Notes: a model not told the origin generated them from the sequence alone. Positions 46,164 to 55,297 are shown, counted from the stretch's first letter. The stretch is DNA of 64,000 nt from Gammaproteobacteria bacterium (GCA_030425645.1 JAUHZK010000003.1:124001-188000), one strand, 5' to 3'. Translations and numbers: made by a program.

Positions 46164-47522
46164 TTAGCCCCCTGCTCTCTCTAGCAGCTGTTGGTGAATA
46201 CCACCAAAACCGCCGTTACTCATTACCAGGACATGGTCATCAGGCTGCCAAACAGCGGCAATTCGGTCGACCAACGCCTCTACTGTAGGCGCCGTAGTTA
46301 ATTTATCACCTAGGTTTTGCATTGCTTCGGGCACCGACCAATTCAGATCTTCGGGCGCCAACACAAACACCGCATCGGCGGCTGCTAGGCTTTCGCCTAA
46401 ACCTTCGCTGTGCGCGCCAGCACGCAGCGAATTACTACGCGGCTCAAACACGGCCAATATCTTTTCCGTACCGACCTTACTGCGCAGCCCAGCCAAGGTC
46501 GTTTCAATCGCGGTCGGATGATGGGCAAAGTCGTCATAGACGCGGATGCCATTCACCTCGCCCTTCAACTCCATGCGTCGCTTCACGCCTTTAAATTCCG
46601 CCAGGGCCTTAACGCTGTCCGCTGGGCGCACGCCAACATGCCGCGCCGCGGCAATCGCCGCCAAGGCGTTGCTGACGTTGTGCTGGCCGATGGTGTCCCA
46701 ATGCACCTCGCCCTGCTTTTCATTTTCGAAGATAACGCTAAAAGCACTGCCATCGCCGTTAATCAGCTCTGCTTGCCAGTTGCCATCCGCACCGAATCGC
46801 TGCACTGGAGTCCACGCGCCCTGCTGCAAGGTGTCATCTAGATTGCTTTCATCAGCATTACTAATCAGTAGACCCGACTCCGGCACGGTGCGAATCACAT
46901 GATGAAACTGGCGCTTAATGGCATCCAAATCATCAAAAATATCGGCGTGGTCAAACTCCAGATTATTCAATACCAAAGTCCGCGGGCGGTAGTGCACAAA
47001 CTTAGAACGTTTATCAAAAAAGGCGGTGTCGTATTCGTCCGCCTCAATCACGAAAAAGTCGCTGCCGCCGAGGCGCGCAGAAACCTCAAAGTTGCCGGGC
47101 ACTCCACCAATCAAAAAGCCCGGCGACATGCCGGCCCATTCCAAAATCCAAGCCAACATACTGCTGGTGGTGGTTTTGCCGTGGGTACCGGCCACAGCCA
47201 AGACCCATTTATGTTGCAGCACCTGCTCACTTAGCCACTGCGGACCAGAGGTATAACTTAAACCCTCATTAAGCACCGCCTCGGTAACTGGGTTGCCGCG
47301 GCTCATAGCATTACCAACCACCTGCACATCAGCGTCGCGCTGAATATTGTCGGCCGTGTAACCCTCGCTTAACTTAATACCAAGGCTCTCTAACTGGGTA
47401 CTCATGGGCGGATAAACATTAGCGTCAACACCACTAACGCTATAACCCGCTTCACGCGCAATAGCCGCAATGCCGCCCATAAAGGTGCCGCAAATCCCTA
47501 AAATATGAATATGTTGATGCAT
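46164..47522 (-). CDS. mpl: UDP-N-acetylmuramate:L-alanyl-gamma-D-glutamyl-meso-diaminopimelate ligase
   Basis: About 452 residues starting MHQHIHILGICGTFMGG. N-terminal Mur-ligase domain, then ATP-binding AGTHGKTTTSSM and the DFAHHPTAIETTLAGL segment of Mpl. Mpl joins recycled muropeptide tripeptide directly to UDP-MurNAc, saving de novo synthesis. The ATG at 47522 begins one base inside a fold-back element (47523-47698) and has no clear ribosome-binding site. A GTG at 47552 would add ten residues and lie inside the element. The mpl side of the intergenic region thus appears to be recently altered. Confidence 0.93.
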   Translation of the reverse strand: MHQHIHILGICGTFMGGIAAIAREAGYSVSGVDANVYPPMSTQLESLGIKLSEGYTADNIQRDADVQVVGNAMSRGNPVTEAVLNEGLSYTSGPQWLSEQVLQHKWVLAVAGTHGKTTTSSMLAWILEWAGMSPGFLIGGVPGNFEVSARLGGSDFFVIEADEYDTAFFDKRSKFVHYRPRTLVLNNLEFDHADIFDDLDAIKRQFHHVIRTVPESGLLISNADESNLDDTLQQGAWTPVQRFGADGNWQAELINGDGSAFSVIFENEKQGEVHWDTIGQHNVSNALAAIAAARHVGVRPADSVKALAEFKGVKRRMELKGEVNGIRVYDDFAHHPTAIETTLAGLRSKVGTEKILAVFEPRSNSLRAGAHSEGLGESLAAADAVFVLAPEDLNWSVPEAMQNLGDKLTTAPTVEALVDRIAAVWQPDDHVLVMSNGGFGGIHQQLLERAGG

Positions 47523-47698
47523 GGAAAGCTCTAAGTGAGTAGAAAGTGCCACTGGCTTAGCGTCGGATTTAAGATTAAGGCGCCGTTATGCCGCCTTAGC
47601 CATTCTAAGGCAAATAACGGCAACGCAAAGATTGAATTCGACGCTAGGCCCCGAAGGGCTAAAAAGCAGAGGTATTTTCTACTCGCTTAGAGCTTTCC
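47523..47698. repeat. 176-bp imperfect palindromic fold-back element
   Basis: The outer 23 bp at 47523-47545 and 47676-47698 are inverted copies with one mismatch (GGAAAGCTCTAAG...). A second inverted pair is at 47554-47573 and 47631-47650 (16 of 20 bases match), and the centre is a hairpin with CCTTAG/CTAAGG. Together the whole stretch folds into one long hairpin. It occupies most of the divergent mpl-rnd intergenic region. It looks like a MITE or structured RNA element and contains no gene. Confidence 0.75.
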
Positions 47699-47739
47699 GG
47701 CGGTAGGATACTGCGCCTAAACCCTATTTTGGAAAGTAG

Positions 47740-48882
47740 ATGTCTGAAGCCTTTGAAATAGTCACTAGCGCCGACGCATTGGAAGCCCTATGCCAGCGCT
47801 TGGCAAGCCACGAATGGATAACCATCGACACTGAATTTTTGCGAGTAGATACCTATCGGCCGATTCTGTGCCTAGTGCAAATTGCCAGCGCCGATGAAGC
47901 CGCCATTATTGACCCACTAGCGTTAGCAGACCTGAGCCCGCTCTGGGATCTACTGATGCAGCCACAAATCACCAAGGTCTTTCACGCCGGCGGCCAAGAC
48001 TTAGAAATCGTTCTCAACGCTACTGGCCAATTGCCCAGCAATCTATTTGATACGCAAATCGCGGCGTCGGTCTGTGGCTTTAACCACCAGGCCGGCTATG
48101 GTGCTCTGATTAAAGAAGTCTTAAACGTTGATCTGCCCAAAGCCTACGCCCGTACCGACTGGTCGCGACGCCCCCTGAGCGACGAGGAGTTGGAATACGC
48201 GATTGGTGATGTGACCTATTTACGCGACGCCTATCACTGGCTCAAAGATCAACTCGACAGCAGTGGCCGAGGCGCTTGGCTGGCAGATGAATTCGCCAAA
48301 CTCAGCGACCCAACGCGTTACCGTGTAGAGCCTGCCGCCGCCTGGAAAAAGGTTAAAGGCTTACAGCGCCTAAAACCGGCACAGCGGGCCATTGGCAGAA
48401 CCGTGGCCGAATGGCGTGAGCAACTGGCACAAGAACAAAATCGGCCCCGCGGCCGCATCTTAAAAGACGATCAATTGATTGATCTCGCCAAACGTGCGCC
48501 GAAAGACGTTGCGGCCTTGCAACGTATGCAAGGTTTTCATCCGGGCCTAATCAAACGCCACGGGCAAACCCTGATTGATTGCGTCACCAACGCAGAAGTC
48601 ACGGCTGTCGATAAAGAAGAGCATAAAAAGCCCAGCAGCCTGAGCCCCGGCAAACAACTATTGGCCGATACGCTATTTGCGATAATGCGCCAACAGGCCA
48701 TCGCCCAAGGAATTAGTCCAGAAACGATTGGCAATAAAGCCGCGGTAGAGAAACTAATGCAGGACGGTAGCGGCCCGCTTAGCGAGGGCTGGCGTTACGC
48801 CGCCATTGGAGAAACCTTACAGCAGGTTATTAGTGGCGAACGCGGACTCAACGTCAGCAATGGCGAGCTTGCCATCGACTAG
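47740..48882 (+). CDS. rnd: Ribonuclease D
   Basis: 380 residues. DEDD exonuclease motif I is ITIDTEFLRVDTY, motif II FHAGGQDLEIV and motif III YAIGDVTYLRD, followed by an HRDC domain (~210-290). It trims tRNA 3' ends. GGAAAG lies 6 nt before the ATG. Followed by a strong terminator. Confidence 0.93.
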   Translation: MSEAFEIVTSADALEALCQRLASHEWITIDTEFLRVDTYRPILCLVQIASADEAAIIDPLALADLSPLWDLLMQPQITKVFHAGGQDLEIVLNATGQLPSNLFDTQIAASVCGFNHQAGYGALIKEVLNVDLPKAYARTDWSRRPLSDEELEYAIGDVTYLRDAYHWLKDQLDSSGRGAWLADEFAKLSDPTRYRVEPAAAWKKVKGLQRLKPAQRAIGRTVAEWREQLAQEQNRPRGRILKDDQLIDLAKRAPKDVAALQRMQGFHPGLIKRHGQTLIDCVTNAEVTAVDKEEHKKPSSLSPGKQLLADTLFAIMRQQAIAQGISPETIGNKAAVEKLMQDGSGPLSEGWRYAAIGETLQQVISGERGLNVSNGELAID

Positions 48883-48917
48883 CCCCGGAACGACTGAGCG
48901 CCGTTTTTCACGGGCAT

Positions 48918-48949
48918 AAAAAAGCCGAGGACTAACCTCGGCTTTTTTT
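48918..48949 (+). terminator. Terminator between rnd and adk (symmetric)
   Basis: AAAAAAGCCGAGG/CCTCGGCTTTTTT stem with ACTAA loop, usable by the convergent rnd and adk. Confidence 0.9.
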
Positions 48950-48967
48950 GTGGGCAAGGCCCTAAGC

Positions 48968-49528
48968 CTAGTCCAGCACGTTGGTTAAGCGCTCAAACAC
49001 TTCTTCTAGCGTGCCCATGCCATAAACCTCGGTCAGCAGACCTTTGGCCTCGTAATAACCCGCCACTGGCGCGGTTTGATCGGCATAAACCTTCATGCGG
49101 TTACGCACAGTTTCTTCGTTGTCATCGGCGCGGCCTTCAATCTTGGCACGTTCCAGAATACGGCGAACCACTTCATCTTCGTCAACGGTAAGCTTGACCG
49201 CATGCGTCACCGCTTGACCGGCCGCATCTAACATTTCCGTTAAGGTGTCGCACTGTGACAAGTTGCGCGGAAAACCATCAAGGATATAACCCTTAGCGGT
49301 ATCGTCTTGCGCTAGACGCTCATTCAACAGCCCAAGCACAATCTCGTCGGTTACCAGTTCGCCAGCGTCCATTGCGCGCTTAGCCTGCAGGCCCAACTCG
49401 CTGCCTTCTTTAACCGCGGCTCGTAGCAAATCTCCAGTAGAAATTTGCGGAATACCATAACGCTCTACCAAGTTTTTAGCCTGTGTGCCTTTGCCTGAAC
49501 CGGGAGGGCCTAACAATACGATTCGCAT
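48968..49528 (-). CDS. adk: Adenylate kinase
   Basis: About 186 residues from the ATG at 49528, giving the normal MRIVLLGPPGSGKGTQ start; the longer open frame upstream is not part of the protein. P-loop, GFPRNLSQ and the LID-region segment are present, but the LID is short, as in the 'short' Adk type, without the zinc-finger cysteines. Interconverts ATP, AMP and ADP. Divergent from the PFK gene. Confidence 0.95.
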   Translation of the reverse strand: MRIVLLGPPGSGKGTQAKNLVERYGIPQISTGDLLRAAVKEGSELGLQAKRAMDAGELVTDEIVLGLLNERLAQDDTAKGYILDGFPRNLSQCDTLTEMLDAAGQAVTHAVKLTVDEDEVVRRILERAKIEGRADDNEETVRNRMKVYADQTAPVAGYYEAKGLLTEVYGMGTLEEVFERLTNVLD

Positions 49529-49657
49529 CCTGTACTCGCTGTTTTTCTGTAGTCCAATAGAAAGAGATGTCCGCTGAAACAGCGGTATTGGGCGCAAGTT
49601 AACCTGCCACGCTGCAGCAGTCAATTTTGAGACGTCACGAGATGCGCCAGCTTAGCG

Positions 49658-49663
49658 TATAAT
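49658..49663 (+). promoter_or_regulatory. Possible -10 box for the phosphofructokinase gene
   Basis: A perfect TATAAT 35 nt before the ATG, without a good -35 at 17 nt (TCACGA). Confidence 0.4.
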
Positions 49664-49698
49664 GCCGCGCTTTCTGAGATGGCCTTTAGACAAAACAT

Positions 49699-50958
49699 AT
49701 GACCATTCGTAACGCTTTTTACGCACAATCCGGCGGTGTAACCGCTGTCATTAACGCCTCTGCCTGCGGCGTGATTGAAACCGCCCGCAAACACCCAGAC
49801 AAAATCGGCACTGTCTACGCCGGCCTTAACGGCATTATTGGCGCGCTACAAGAAGAGTTGATTGACACTTCTTTAGAGTCTGACGAGACCATTGCTGCTC
49901 TGCGCCACACCCCTTCTGGTGCCTTTGGTTCTTGCCGCTACAAGCTAAAAAGCTTGGAAGAAAACCGCTTGCAGTACGAACGCCTAATTGAGGTGTTTAA
50001 AGCTCACAACATTGGCTACTTCTTCTATAACGGCGGCGGTGACTCAGCTGATACTTGCCTTAAAGTTTCGCAGCTGTCGGAAAAAATGGGCTATCCGCTA
50101 CAAGCTATCCACGTGCCTAAAACAGTAGATAACGACCTACCAGCCACTGACGTCTGCCCTGGCTTTGGCTCGGTTGCTAAATACGTTGCCGTTTCTATTC
50201 GTGAAGCCAGCTTTGACGTGGCCAGCATGGCCAAGACCTCTACCAAGGTCTTTGTGATGGAAGTAATGGGCCGCCACGCCGGCTGGATTGCCGCTGCTGG
50301 TGGCCTCGCCTCAGAAGCTGAAGGCGAAGCACCACACATCATCCTCTTCCCAGAGATCGATTTTGACGAAGCCGCTTTCCTAGCCAAAGTTAAGGAAACC
50401 GTAGAAAACCACGGCTTCTGCTCGATCGTAGTTTCCGAAGGCGTACGTGACAAAGACGGCAACTTCCTAGCCGACGCTGGCACTGTAGACGCATTCGGCC
50501 ACAAACAACTCGGCGGCGTAGCGCCAACCATCGCGCAGATGGTTAACCGCGAGCTGGGTTATAAATACCACTGGGCTGTGGCTGACTACCTGCAACGTGC
50601 CGCGCGCCATATCGCCTCTGGTACTGACGTTGAACAAGCCTATGCAGTTGGCCAAGCTGCGGTTGAGTTTGCCCTTGAAGGCCGCAACTCAGTCATGCCA
50701 GCCATCATTCGTGAAAACGATGCGCCGTATAAGTGGAGCATCGGCTCAGCTCAGCTAGCTGATGTCGCCAACGTTGAGCGCATGATGCCACGTGAATTTA
50801 TTACCGAAGACGGCTTCCATATCACCGAAGCTGCTCGCACTTACTTGTCACCATTGATTCAGGGCGAAGATCACCCGCCGTATGTCAATGGCATGCCACA
50901 GTACGTGCGCCCGGGCAATAAATTGGTCGCTAAAAAATGCGAACCTTTTGATATCTAA
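49699..50958 (+). CDS. Pyrophosphate-dependent 6-phosphofructokinase
   Basis: 419 residues. The phosphoryl-donor loop reads NGGGDSADT and the next motif is VPKTVDNDLP. An aspartate at the position equivalent to E. coli Gly104 and the lysine before TVDND indicate PPi rather than ATP as donor, giving reversible glycolysis/gluconeogenesis. The gene for inorganic pyrophosphatase follows 36 nt downstream in the same direction, which would compete for the same PPi. Identity as PPi-PFK is from the motifs, not from an assay. Confidence 0.85.
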   Translation: MTIRNAFYAQSGGVTAVINASACGVIETARKHPDKIGTVYAGLNGIIGALQEELIDTSLESDETIAALRHTPSGAFGSCRYKLKSLEENRLQYERLIEVFKAHNIGYFFYNGGGDSADTCLKVSQLSEKMGYPLQAIHVPKTVDNDLPATDVCPGFGSVAKYVAVSIREASFDVASMAKTSTKVFVMEVMGRHAGWIAAAGGLASEAEGEAPHIILFPEIDFDEAAFLAKVKETVENHGFCSIVVSEGVRDKDGNFLADAGTVDAFGHKQLGGVAPTIAQMVNRELGYKYHWAVADYLQRAARHIASGTDVEQAYAVGQAAVEFALEGRNSVMPAIIRENDAPYKWSIGSAQLADVANVERMMPREFITEDGFHITEAARTYLSPLIQGEDHPPYVNGMPQYVRPGNKLVAKKCEPFDI

Positions 50959-50994
50959 TTTAAACCAAACCGCTTTTTCTTAAGGAGTAACAAC

Positions 50995-51525
50995 ATGGGT
51001 TACGAAGCAATTGGACCGGGCAAAAATGCCCCTGATGAAGTCCACGTTATTATTGAAATTCCAGCTGGCGGCGCGCCAGTTAAATACGAAGTCGACAAAG
51101 ACAGCAACTGCCTTTACGTAGACCGTTTTATGAACGTTGCCATGCACTACCCTGCAAACTACGGCTTCGTAAACAAGACCCTATACGATGACGGCGATCC
51201 AGTTGACGTATTGGTACTAACCCCTTACCCAGTGGTTGCTGGCTCTGTAATCAAGTGCCGCCCTGTGGCTTACTTGAACACCGAAGACGAAGGTGGCCTA
51301 GACGCCAAGATCCTTTGCGTACCAACTGACAAAGTTAGCACTGGCTACTACAAAGACATGCAAGACCTTGCCGACGTGCCAGAGCGTTTGAAAAACGAAA
51401 TCCAGCACTTCTTCGAGCGTTACAAAGACAACGAAGAAGGCAAATGGGTAAAAGTGACTGGCTGGCACGGTGCTGCTGAAGCCAAAGCTGAAATCCAGCG
51501 TGCGATTGATGCGTACAAGGGCTAG
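50995..51525 (+). CDS. ppa: Inorganic pyrophosphatase
   Basis: 176 residues, the family I length. Active-site motif DGDPVDVLVLTPYPV with its aspartates, N-terminal KYEVDKDSNCLYVDR and a C-terminal WVKVTGW. AAGGAG is 7 nt before the ATG. Hydrolyses PPi to drive biosynthesis; located next to a PPi-dependent PFK. Confidence 0.97.
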   Translation: MGYEAIGPGKNAPDEVHVIIEIPAGGAPVKYEVDKDSNCLYVDRFMNVAMHYPANYGFVNKTLYDDGDPVDVLVLTPYPVVAGSVIKCRPVAYLNTEDEGGLDAKILCVPTDKVSTGYYKDMQDLADVPERLKNEIQHFFERYKDNEEGKWVKVTGWHGAAEAKAEIQRAIDAYKG

Positions 51526-51550
51526 TTAGTCCTTTACCGCGATTTCGCGT

Positions 51551-51590
51551 AAAGCCCTGCCAACGTTAGTTGGTGGGGCTTTTTTGTTTT
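51551..51590 (+). terminator. Terminator after ppa
   Basis: AAAGCCCTGCCAAC and GTTGGTGGGGCTTT pair fully when two G-T pairs are allowed, with a GTTA loop and T-run. Confidence 0.85.
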
Positions 51591-51620
51591 TAGACATCAT
51601 CAAAGCTTGGCTAGTGATTG

Positions 51621-52132
51621 TTTCGGCCCTAGAGGGTTCTACTCGCTTTCGGCAAGTGTGCTGGTAAGGCCGAGTTACTTTTTTCCTTGACAAAAAAAGT
51701 AACCAAAAAAGCCACCGCCAACCGCGCAGCCGCTTCGCGGTTCCTTGCGCTTCTCGCGGATTTTGGCGGTCGCGGGAACTCGCTACGCTCAAACAAGCCG
51801 CTCCCTCAATCCAAAATCCACTGCGATGCTCAGCTGCGCAAAAGGGGCCTTAGAAGAAAGGCTCCACGCAAAGTAGAGAGCTAGTTAGCAGTACCCTTGC
51901 CCTTCTATGCGGCCGAGCAACGGAGTAAAACTGGGATTAAGCCTGCGGCCTGTTTGAGCGCAGCGAGTTCCGCAGGCGCCCAGTTTTGCGAGTAGCACAG
52001 GGAACCCCGAAGGGGCCGCATGGTGGGATCGCCTTTCTTTTGGTTACTTTTCTTTGGCGAAACAAAGAAAAGTCACTCGGCCCGCACTAATGAAAACAAC
52101 CGAAAGCGTACAAAACCTTCTAAAGGCCGAAA
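51621..52132. repeat. ~510-bp fold-back repeat element
   Basis: Fills most of the 634-bp gene-free stretch after ppa. Arms 51621-~51713 and ~52033-52132 are inverted relatives: each contains TTTCGGCC, CGCTTTCGG, GGCCGAGT and a palindrome ending in AGTAACCAAAA. An inner inverted pair lies at about 51771-51796 and 51949-51975 (GAACTCGCT-CGCTCAAAC). Short ORFs in it are not genes. The AAAGTAACCAAA core recalls intergenic repeats I have seen in several gammaproteobacteria. Confidence 0.75.
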
Positions 52133-52159
52133 CCGACACCAACCGACCCAAAAATCCGG

Positions 52160-53158
52160 CTAGCCCCCCTGATAAGCCACCAACACCTTAAACCCATTAC
52201 GCTGTTCCAAAACCTCCCAGCGCTTAAAACTAGCGTCCAACCATTGCTCATAAGCGAGATGCCGGTTGGCCACCAATATCATGCGCCCACCGGGTTTAAG
52301 GTAACGCCGCGCACCTTCTATTAACTGCTGTGCGGGCTGGTAATCAGTGGCAATGCCACTATGAAAAGGCGGATTACTGAGAATAAAGTCGAAGGTACCG
52401 CCAACGGTACGTGGAATATCTGAAAAAACATCAGAGGCCTGCACTTCAGCGCCAGCAACGCCATTTAGCGCAAAACTCTGCTGGCTCGCGGCCAAAGCCA
52501 CCGCGCTGCTGTCTACCGCCAACACCGATTCGGCACCAGCGGCCAAGGCCGCCAAGCTCAAGACCCCGCCACCACAGCCCATATCTAAAACGCGCCCGCG
52601 TAGCTTAGGTAAGTGCGCCAACAGCAGTTGTGTGCCTTGATCGACTTCACCTTTATTAAACAAGCCCGGCGCCGTGGCTAACTGCCATTGTTGAAAGACC
52701 AACGGCTCCGCCGGCGTCTCTGCATTCTCTGTGGACGCTCCCATCGGTAACGGGTCACGACAACGGATTAGCCCACAGCGCTTGGCATTTGCCACCTTGG
52801 TGACATCAGCAAAACGCTCAGCTAAGGGCTTCACCGCCGACTTAATTCCACCACTGTTTTCACCTACCACCCACAGCACCGCCATCGCTGGCATGTCTTT
52901 GAGAAGCGTCTGCAGCAACTGCTGAAAACGCGGTTTAGCTTTGGGCAAAAACAATAAAATATCGCTAGTTTGCGGGGGCGTTTCTGGCAGCAAGCCGAAC
53001 TGCGCGCCGTCTAACTGTCGCGCAATAGCCCATTCTTCCGAATACAAAGTAGCGTCAGCCAGCATCCCTGCTTGGCGCCAGTCTGCCGGCGGGTTAATCA
53101 CCAGCCACTGTCCCGAAGGCAATTCAGCTTTAGCTAACAGCTGCAGTGTTGGGCTCAC
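52160..53158 (-). CDS. RsmC-like 16S rRNA (guanine-N2)-methyltransferase
   Basis: 332 residues. A degenerate N-terminal methyltransferase-like domain, then a functional one with DMGCGGGVLSLAALAAG and the catalytic SNPPFHSG. This two-domain layout is that of RsmC/RlmG. The GTG start overlaps the yrfG stop (GTGA). RsmC is preferred by length and motif; RlmG cannot be excluded. Confidence 0.85.
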   Translation of the reverse strand: MSPTLQLLAKAELPSGQWLVINPPADWRQAGMLADATLYSEEWAIARQLDGAQFGLLPETPPQTSDILLFLPKAKPRFQQLLQTLLKDMPAMAVLWVVGENSGGIKSAVKPLAERFADVTKVANAKRCGLIRCRDPLPMGASTENAETPAEPLVFQQWQLATAPGLFNKGEVDQGTQLLLAHLPKLRGRVLDMGCGGGVLSLAALAAGAESVLAVDSSAVALAASQQSFALNGVAGAEVQASDVFSDIPRTVGGTFDFILSNPPFHSGIATDYQPAQQLIEGARRYLKPGGRMILVANRHLAYEQWLDASFKRWEVLEQRNGFKVLVAYQGG

Positions 53159-53826
53159 GCCAGCAACTCGTCAAAATGGTGAATGGCTAACTCAAAGCTA
53201 GGTGTATTGGGGCCCCGTTTGCTGTCTGGGTGCAACATCTGAACTACATGTTTGAGGCCATAATCTTGGCCAGACTTGAGTACCGGAATGCTGTCATCGA
53301 AGAACACTGTCCGAGTGGGATCAAATGGAAACTGCTCTTGCATAGCATGCCAAAAGGCCTGTTTTTCCTTGGCATGACCAAACTGATGCGAGGTAAGCAA
53401 ATGGTCAAACCAAGGAGACAAACCTGTTTCAGCCATTTTCAACGCCACCACGTCGCCGTGCGCATTCGAGGTAATCCAAAGTTGCTTACCCTGATCCTTT
53501 AACCAACGTAAAAACTGCTCTACTGCCGGCCGAATTTGAATCAGATGTTTAATGTCATGCTTCAGACTCATCACATCAAGCGACAATTGCTCACTCCAGA
53601 AGTCCGTGCAGTACCATTGCAAGCTGCCATGATGCTCTAGGAATTTGGGGTACAGTGCCGCCTTAGCGTCTTGATGACTGAGGCCTTCTCGCTGCCCCCA
53701 AACCAGCGGAATATATTCCTGCCAAAAATGGTTGTCGTAATGTAAATCAAGTAGTGTGCCGTCCATATCGAACAGCACCGTATCAATCTGCGACCAGTCG
53801 ATTTTATTGTTAATAGAATTAGTCAT
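53155..53826 (-). CDS. yrfG: HAD-family nucleotidase, YrfG-like (GMP/IMP 5'-nucleotidase)
   Basis: 223 residues. Motif I is FDMDGTLLDLHYDN, motif II has ITSNAHG and motif IV DDSIPVLKSG. Overall sequence and length match YrfG, which dephosphorylates purine monophosphates. Coupled to the rRNA methyltransferase gene and divergent from cysQ. Confidence 0.9.
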   Translation of the reverse strand: MTNSINNKIDWSQIDTVLFDMDGTLLDLHYDNHFWQEYIPLVWGQREGLSHQDAKAALYPKFLEHHGSLQWYCTDFWSEQLSLDVMSLKHDIKHLIQIRPAVEQFLRWLKDQGKQLWITSNAHGDVVALKMAETGLSPWFDHLLTSHQFGHAKEKQAFWHAMQEQFPFDPTRTVFFDDSIPVLKSGQDYGLKHVVQMLHPDSKRGPNTPSFELAIHHFDELLA

Positions 53827-53892
53827 CCCAAACCGTTAGCATTGCCCACCTGTTCCTATTGTAATCGTCCCGCAATCAACAACGAATCTTAA

Positions 53893-54729
53893 ATGAGTAT
53901 TGAAAACCCTATCCTGAGCGATTTGCTTAACCCAGTCGTAGATATTTGCATCGGCGCTGGTGAAGCCATTTTAGAAATTTATAACAGTGACGACTTTGTT
54001 AACGCCACTGATGTACAAACCAAAGGCGATGACAGCCCGCTCACCAAGGCGGACTTGGCCGCGCATAAGCATATTGTCGCTGCCCTTAGCGAACTCACTC
54101 CTAACATCCCTATTCTGTCAGAAGAGTCGGCGGCGATTGATTGGGAAACCCGCCGCAGCTGGGAACGCTACTGGCTAGTAGACCCGCTCGACGGCACCAA
54201 AGAATTTATTAAGCGCAACGGTGAATTCACCGTCAACATCGCCTTGATTGAAAAACATGAGGCAATTCTGGGCGTAGTACATGTACCGGCCAAAAGTGAA
54301 AGCTATTACGCCGCACGCGATGTTGGCGCTTACAAACGCGATGCCGAAGGTACTAATCACTTTATCCAAGTGCGCAAGCCGGCCAACAAAAAGCCCATCG
54401 TTGTCGGCAGTCGCTCACACCAAAGCGAAGCACTAAAAACCTACCTAGATACCCTAGGCGAACATGAAATGACCCCAATGGGCAGCTCGCTAAAGTTATG
54501 CCTAGTGGCAGAAGGTGCCGCCGATTTATACCCGCGCCTTGGGCTAACCAGCGAATGGGATACGGCTGCTGCACAGGCCGTGGTTGAAATTGCTGGTGGC
54601 GAAGTAGTTACCGCCGACCGCAACCCGCTGCTGTATAACAGTAAAGAAAGCTTGTTGAACCCGTGGTTTATGGTGTTTGGCGACTCTACGCACGACTGGT
54701 GCAAGGGCATGCCGGAACAAACCGACTAA
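53893..54729 (+). CDS. cysQ: 3'(2'),5'-bisphosphate nucleotidase
   Basis: 278 residues of the inositol monophosphatase fold. DPLDGTKEFIKRNGEFTVNIAL holds the metal-binding DPLDGT, and WDTAAAQAVVEIAGG is the C-terminal motif. Degrades PAP from sulfate assimilation. Own terminator. Confidence 0.93.
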   Translation: MSIENPILSDLLNPVVDICIGAGEAILEIYNSDDFVNATDVQTKGDDSPLTKADLAAHKHIVAALSELTPNIPILSEESAAIDWETRRSWERYWLVDPLDGTKEFIKRNGEFTVNIALIEKHEAILGVVHVPAKSESYYAARDVGAYKRDAEGTNHFIQVRKPANKKPIVVGSRSHQSEALKTYLDTLGEHEMTPMGSSLKLCLVAEGAADLYPRLGLTSEWDTAAAQAVVEIAGGEVVTADRNPLLYNSKESLLNPWFMVFGDSTHDWCKGMPEQTD

Positions 54730-54731
54730 TA

Positions 54732-54757
54732 AAAAAGGCCGCTATCGCGGCCTTTTT
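54732..54757 (+). terminator. Terminator after cysQ
   Basis: AAAAAGGCCGC/GCGGCCTTTTT stem with TATC loop, usable from both sides. Confidence 0.9.
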
Positions 54758-54778
54758 ATGGCTACTTAGATCCAACTA

Positions 54779-55297
54779 TTAGTCGAAATAGTGAACCAAG
54801 GTGAGTCCGTAGAGGTGTTGATCACCATCGGCACCCGGATCCACCGTACGATACTCGACCCGCAAAGTATTGTTTTTCTGCTCACCCAGTTTGTAGCTTA
54901 GACCTAGGCCAAAGCCTAGGTCGCTGCGGTTTTCAGTCGCGGTAATGTCGTTCCTAGTGGCGCGCAGATCAGCCAGTTGCGCATACACCCGGCCAATCAA
55001 ACCTAGCCGTTCATCAAGGCTTTTTTCACCAATCAAAGCTAGATTCACCGCCTTGGCAGTGAACTTAGTGCCGTTGACATCAAAATCATTAAAATGCTGG
55101 TAGCTGACTTCTACCGAAGCCACTTTATTAATCTGCACTCCTGCAACCACTTCAGCATATTCGGTATCCCCATCTCGATTACCCAGCGCTAACTCAGCAC
55201 CACCTAGACCAAATCCCAAGTACAGTTCTTCTTCGCCAGCATTCGCAGCTGACAAGGCACAAACTGCAACTACCGCTGCCACAATAGAACGAATCAT
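54779..55297 (-). CDS. Outer-membrane beta-barrel protein
   Basis: About 172 residues from ATG 55297. A signal peptide (IVAAVVAVCALSAANA) is cleaved near ANA-GEEE, then alternating-residue strands (LYLGFGLGGAELALG, VASVEVSYQHF) end in an aromatic tail (LVHYFD). OmpA-like or small porin-like barrel. Ligand unknown. Confidence 0.85.
   Translation of the reverse strand: MIRSIVAAVVAVCALSAANAGEEELYLGFGLGGAELALGNRDGDTEYAEVVAGVQINKVASVEVSYQHFNDFDVNGTKFTAKAVNLALIGEKSLDERLGLIGRVYAQLADLRATRNDITATENRSDLGFGLGLSYKLGEQKNNTLRVEYRTVDPGADGDQHLYGLTLVHYFD

Noticed and set aside
49699-50958. An ordinary ATP-dependent PfkA
   Set aside because: The GGDGS and PGTIDND motifs of ATP enzymes are replaced by GGGDS and PKTVDND, which fit the PPi-type enzymes.
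51526-51884. Small frames of 88 and 65 codons in the gene-free stretch after ppa
   Set aside because: They lie in the fold-back repeat, are low-complexity and basic, and match no protein family.
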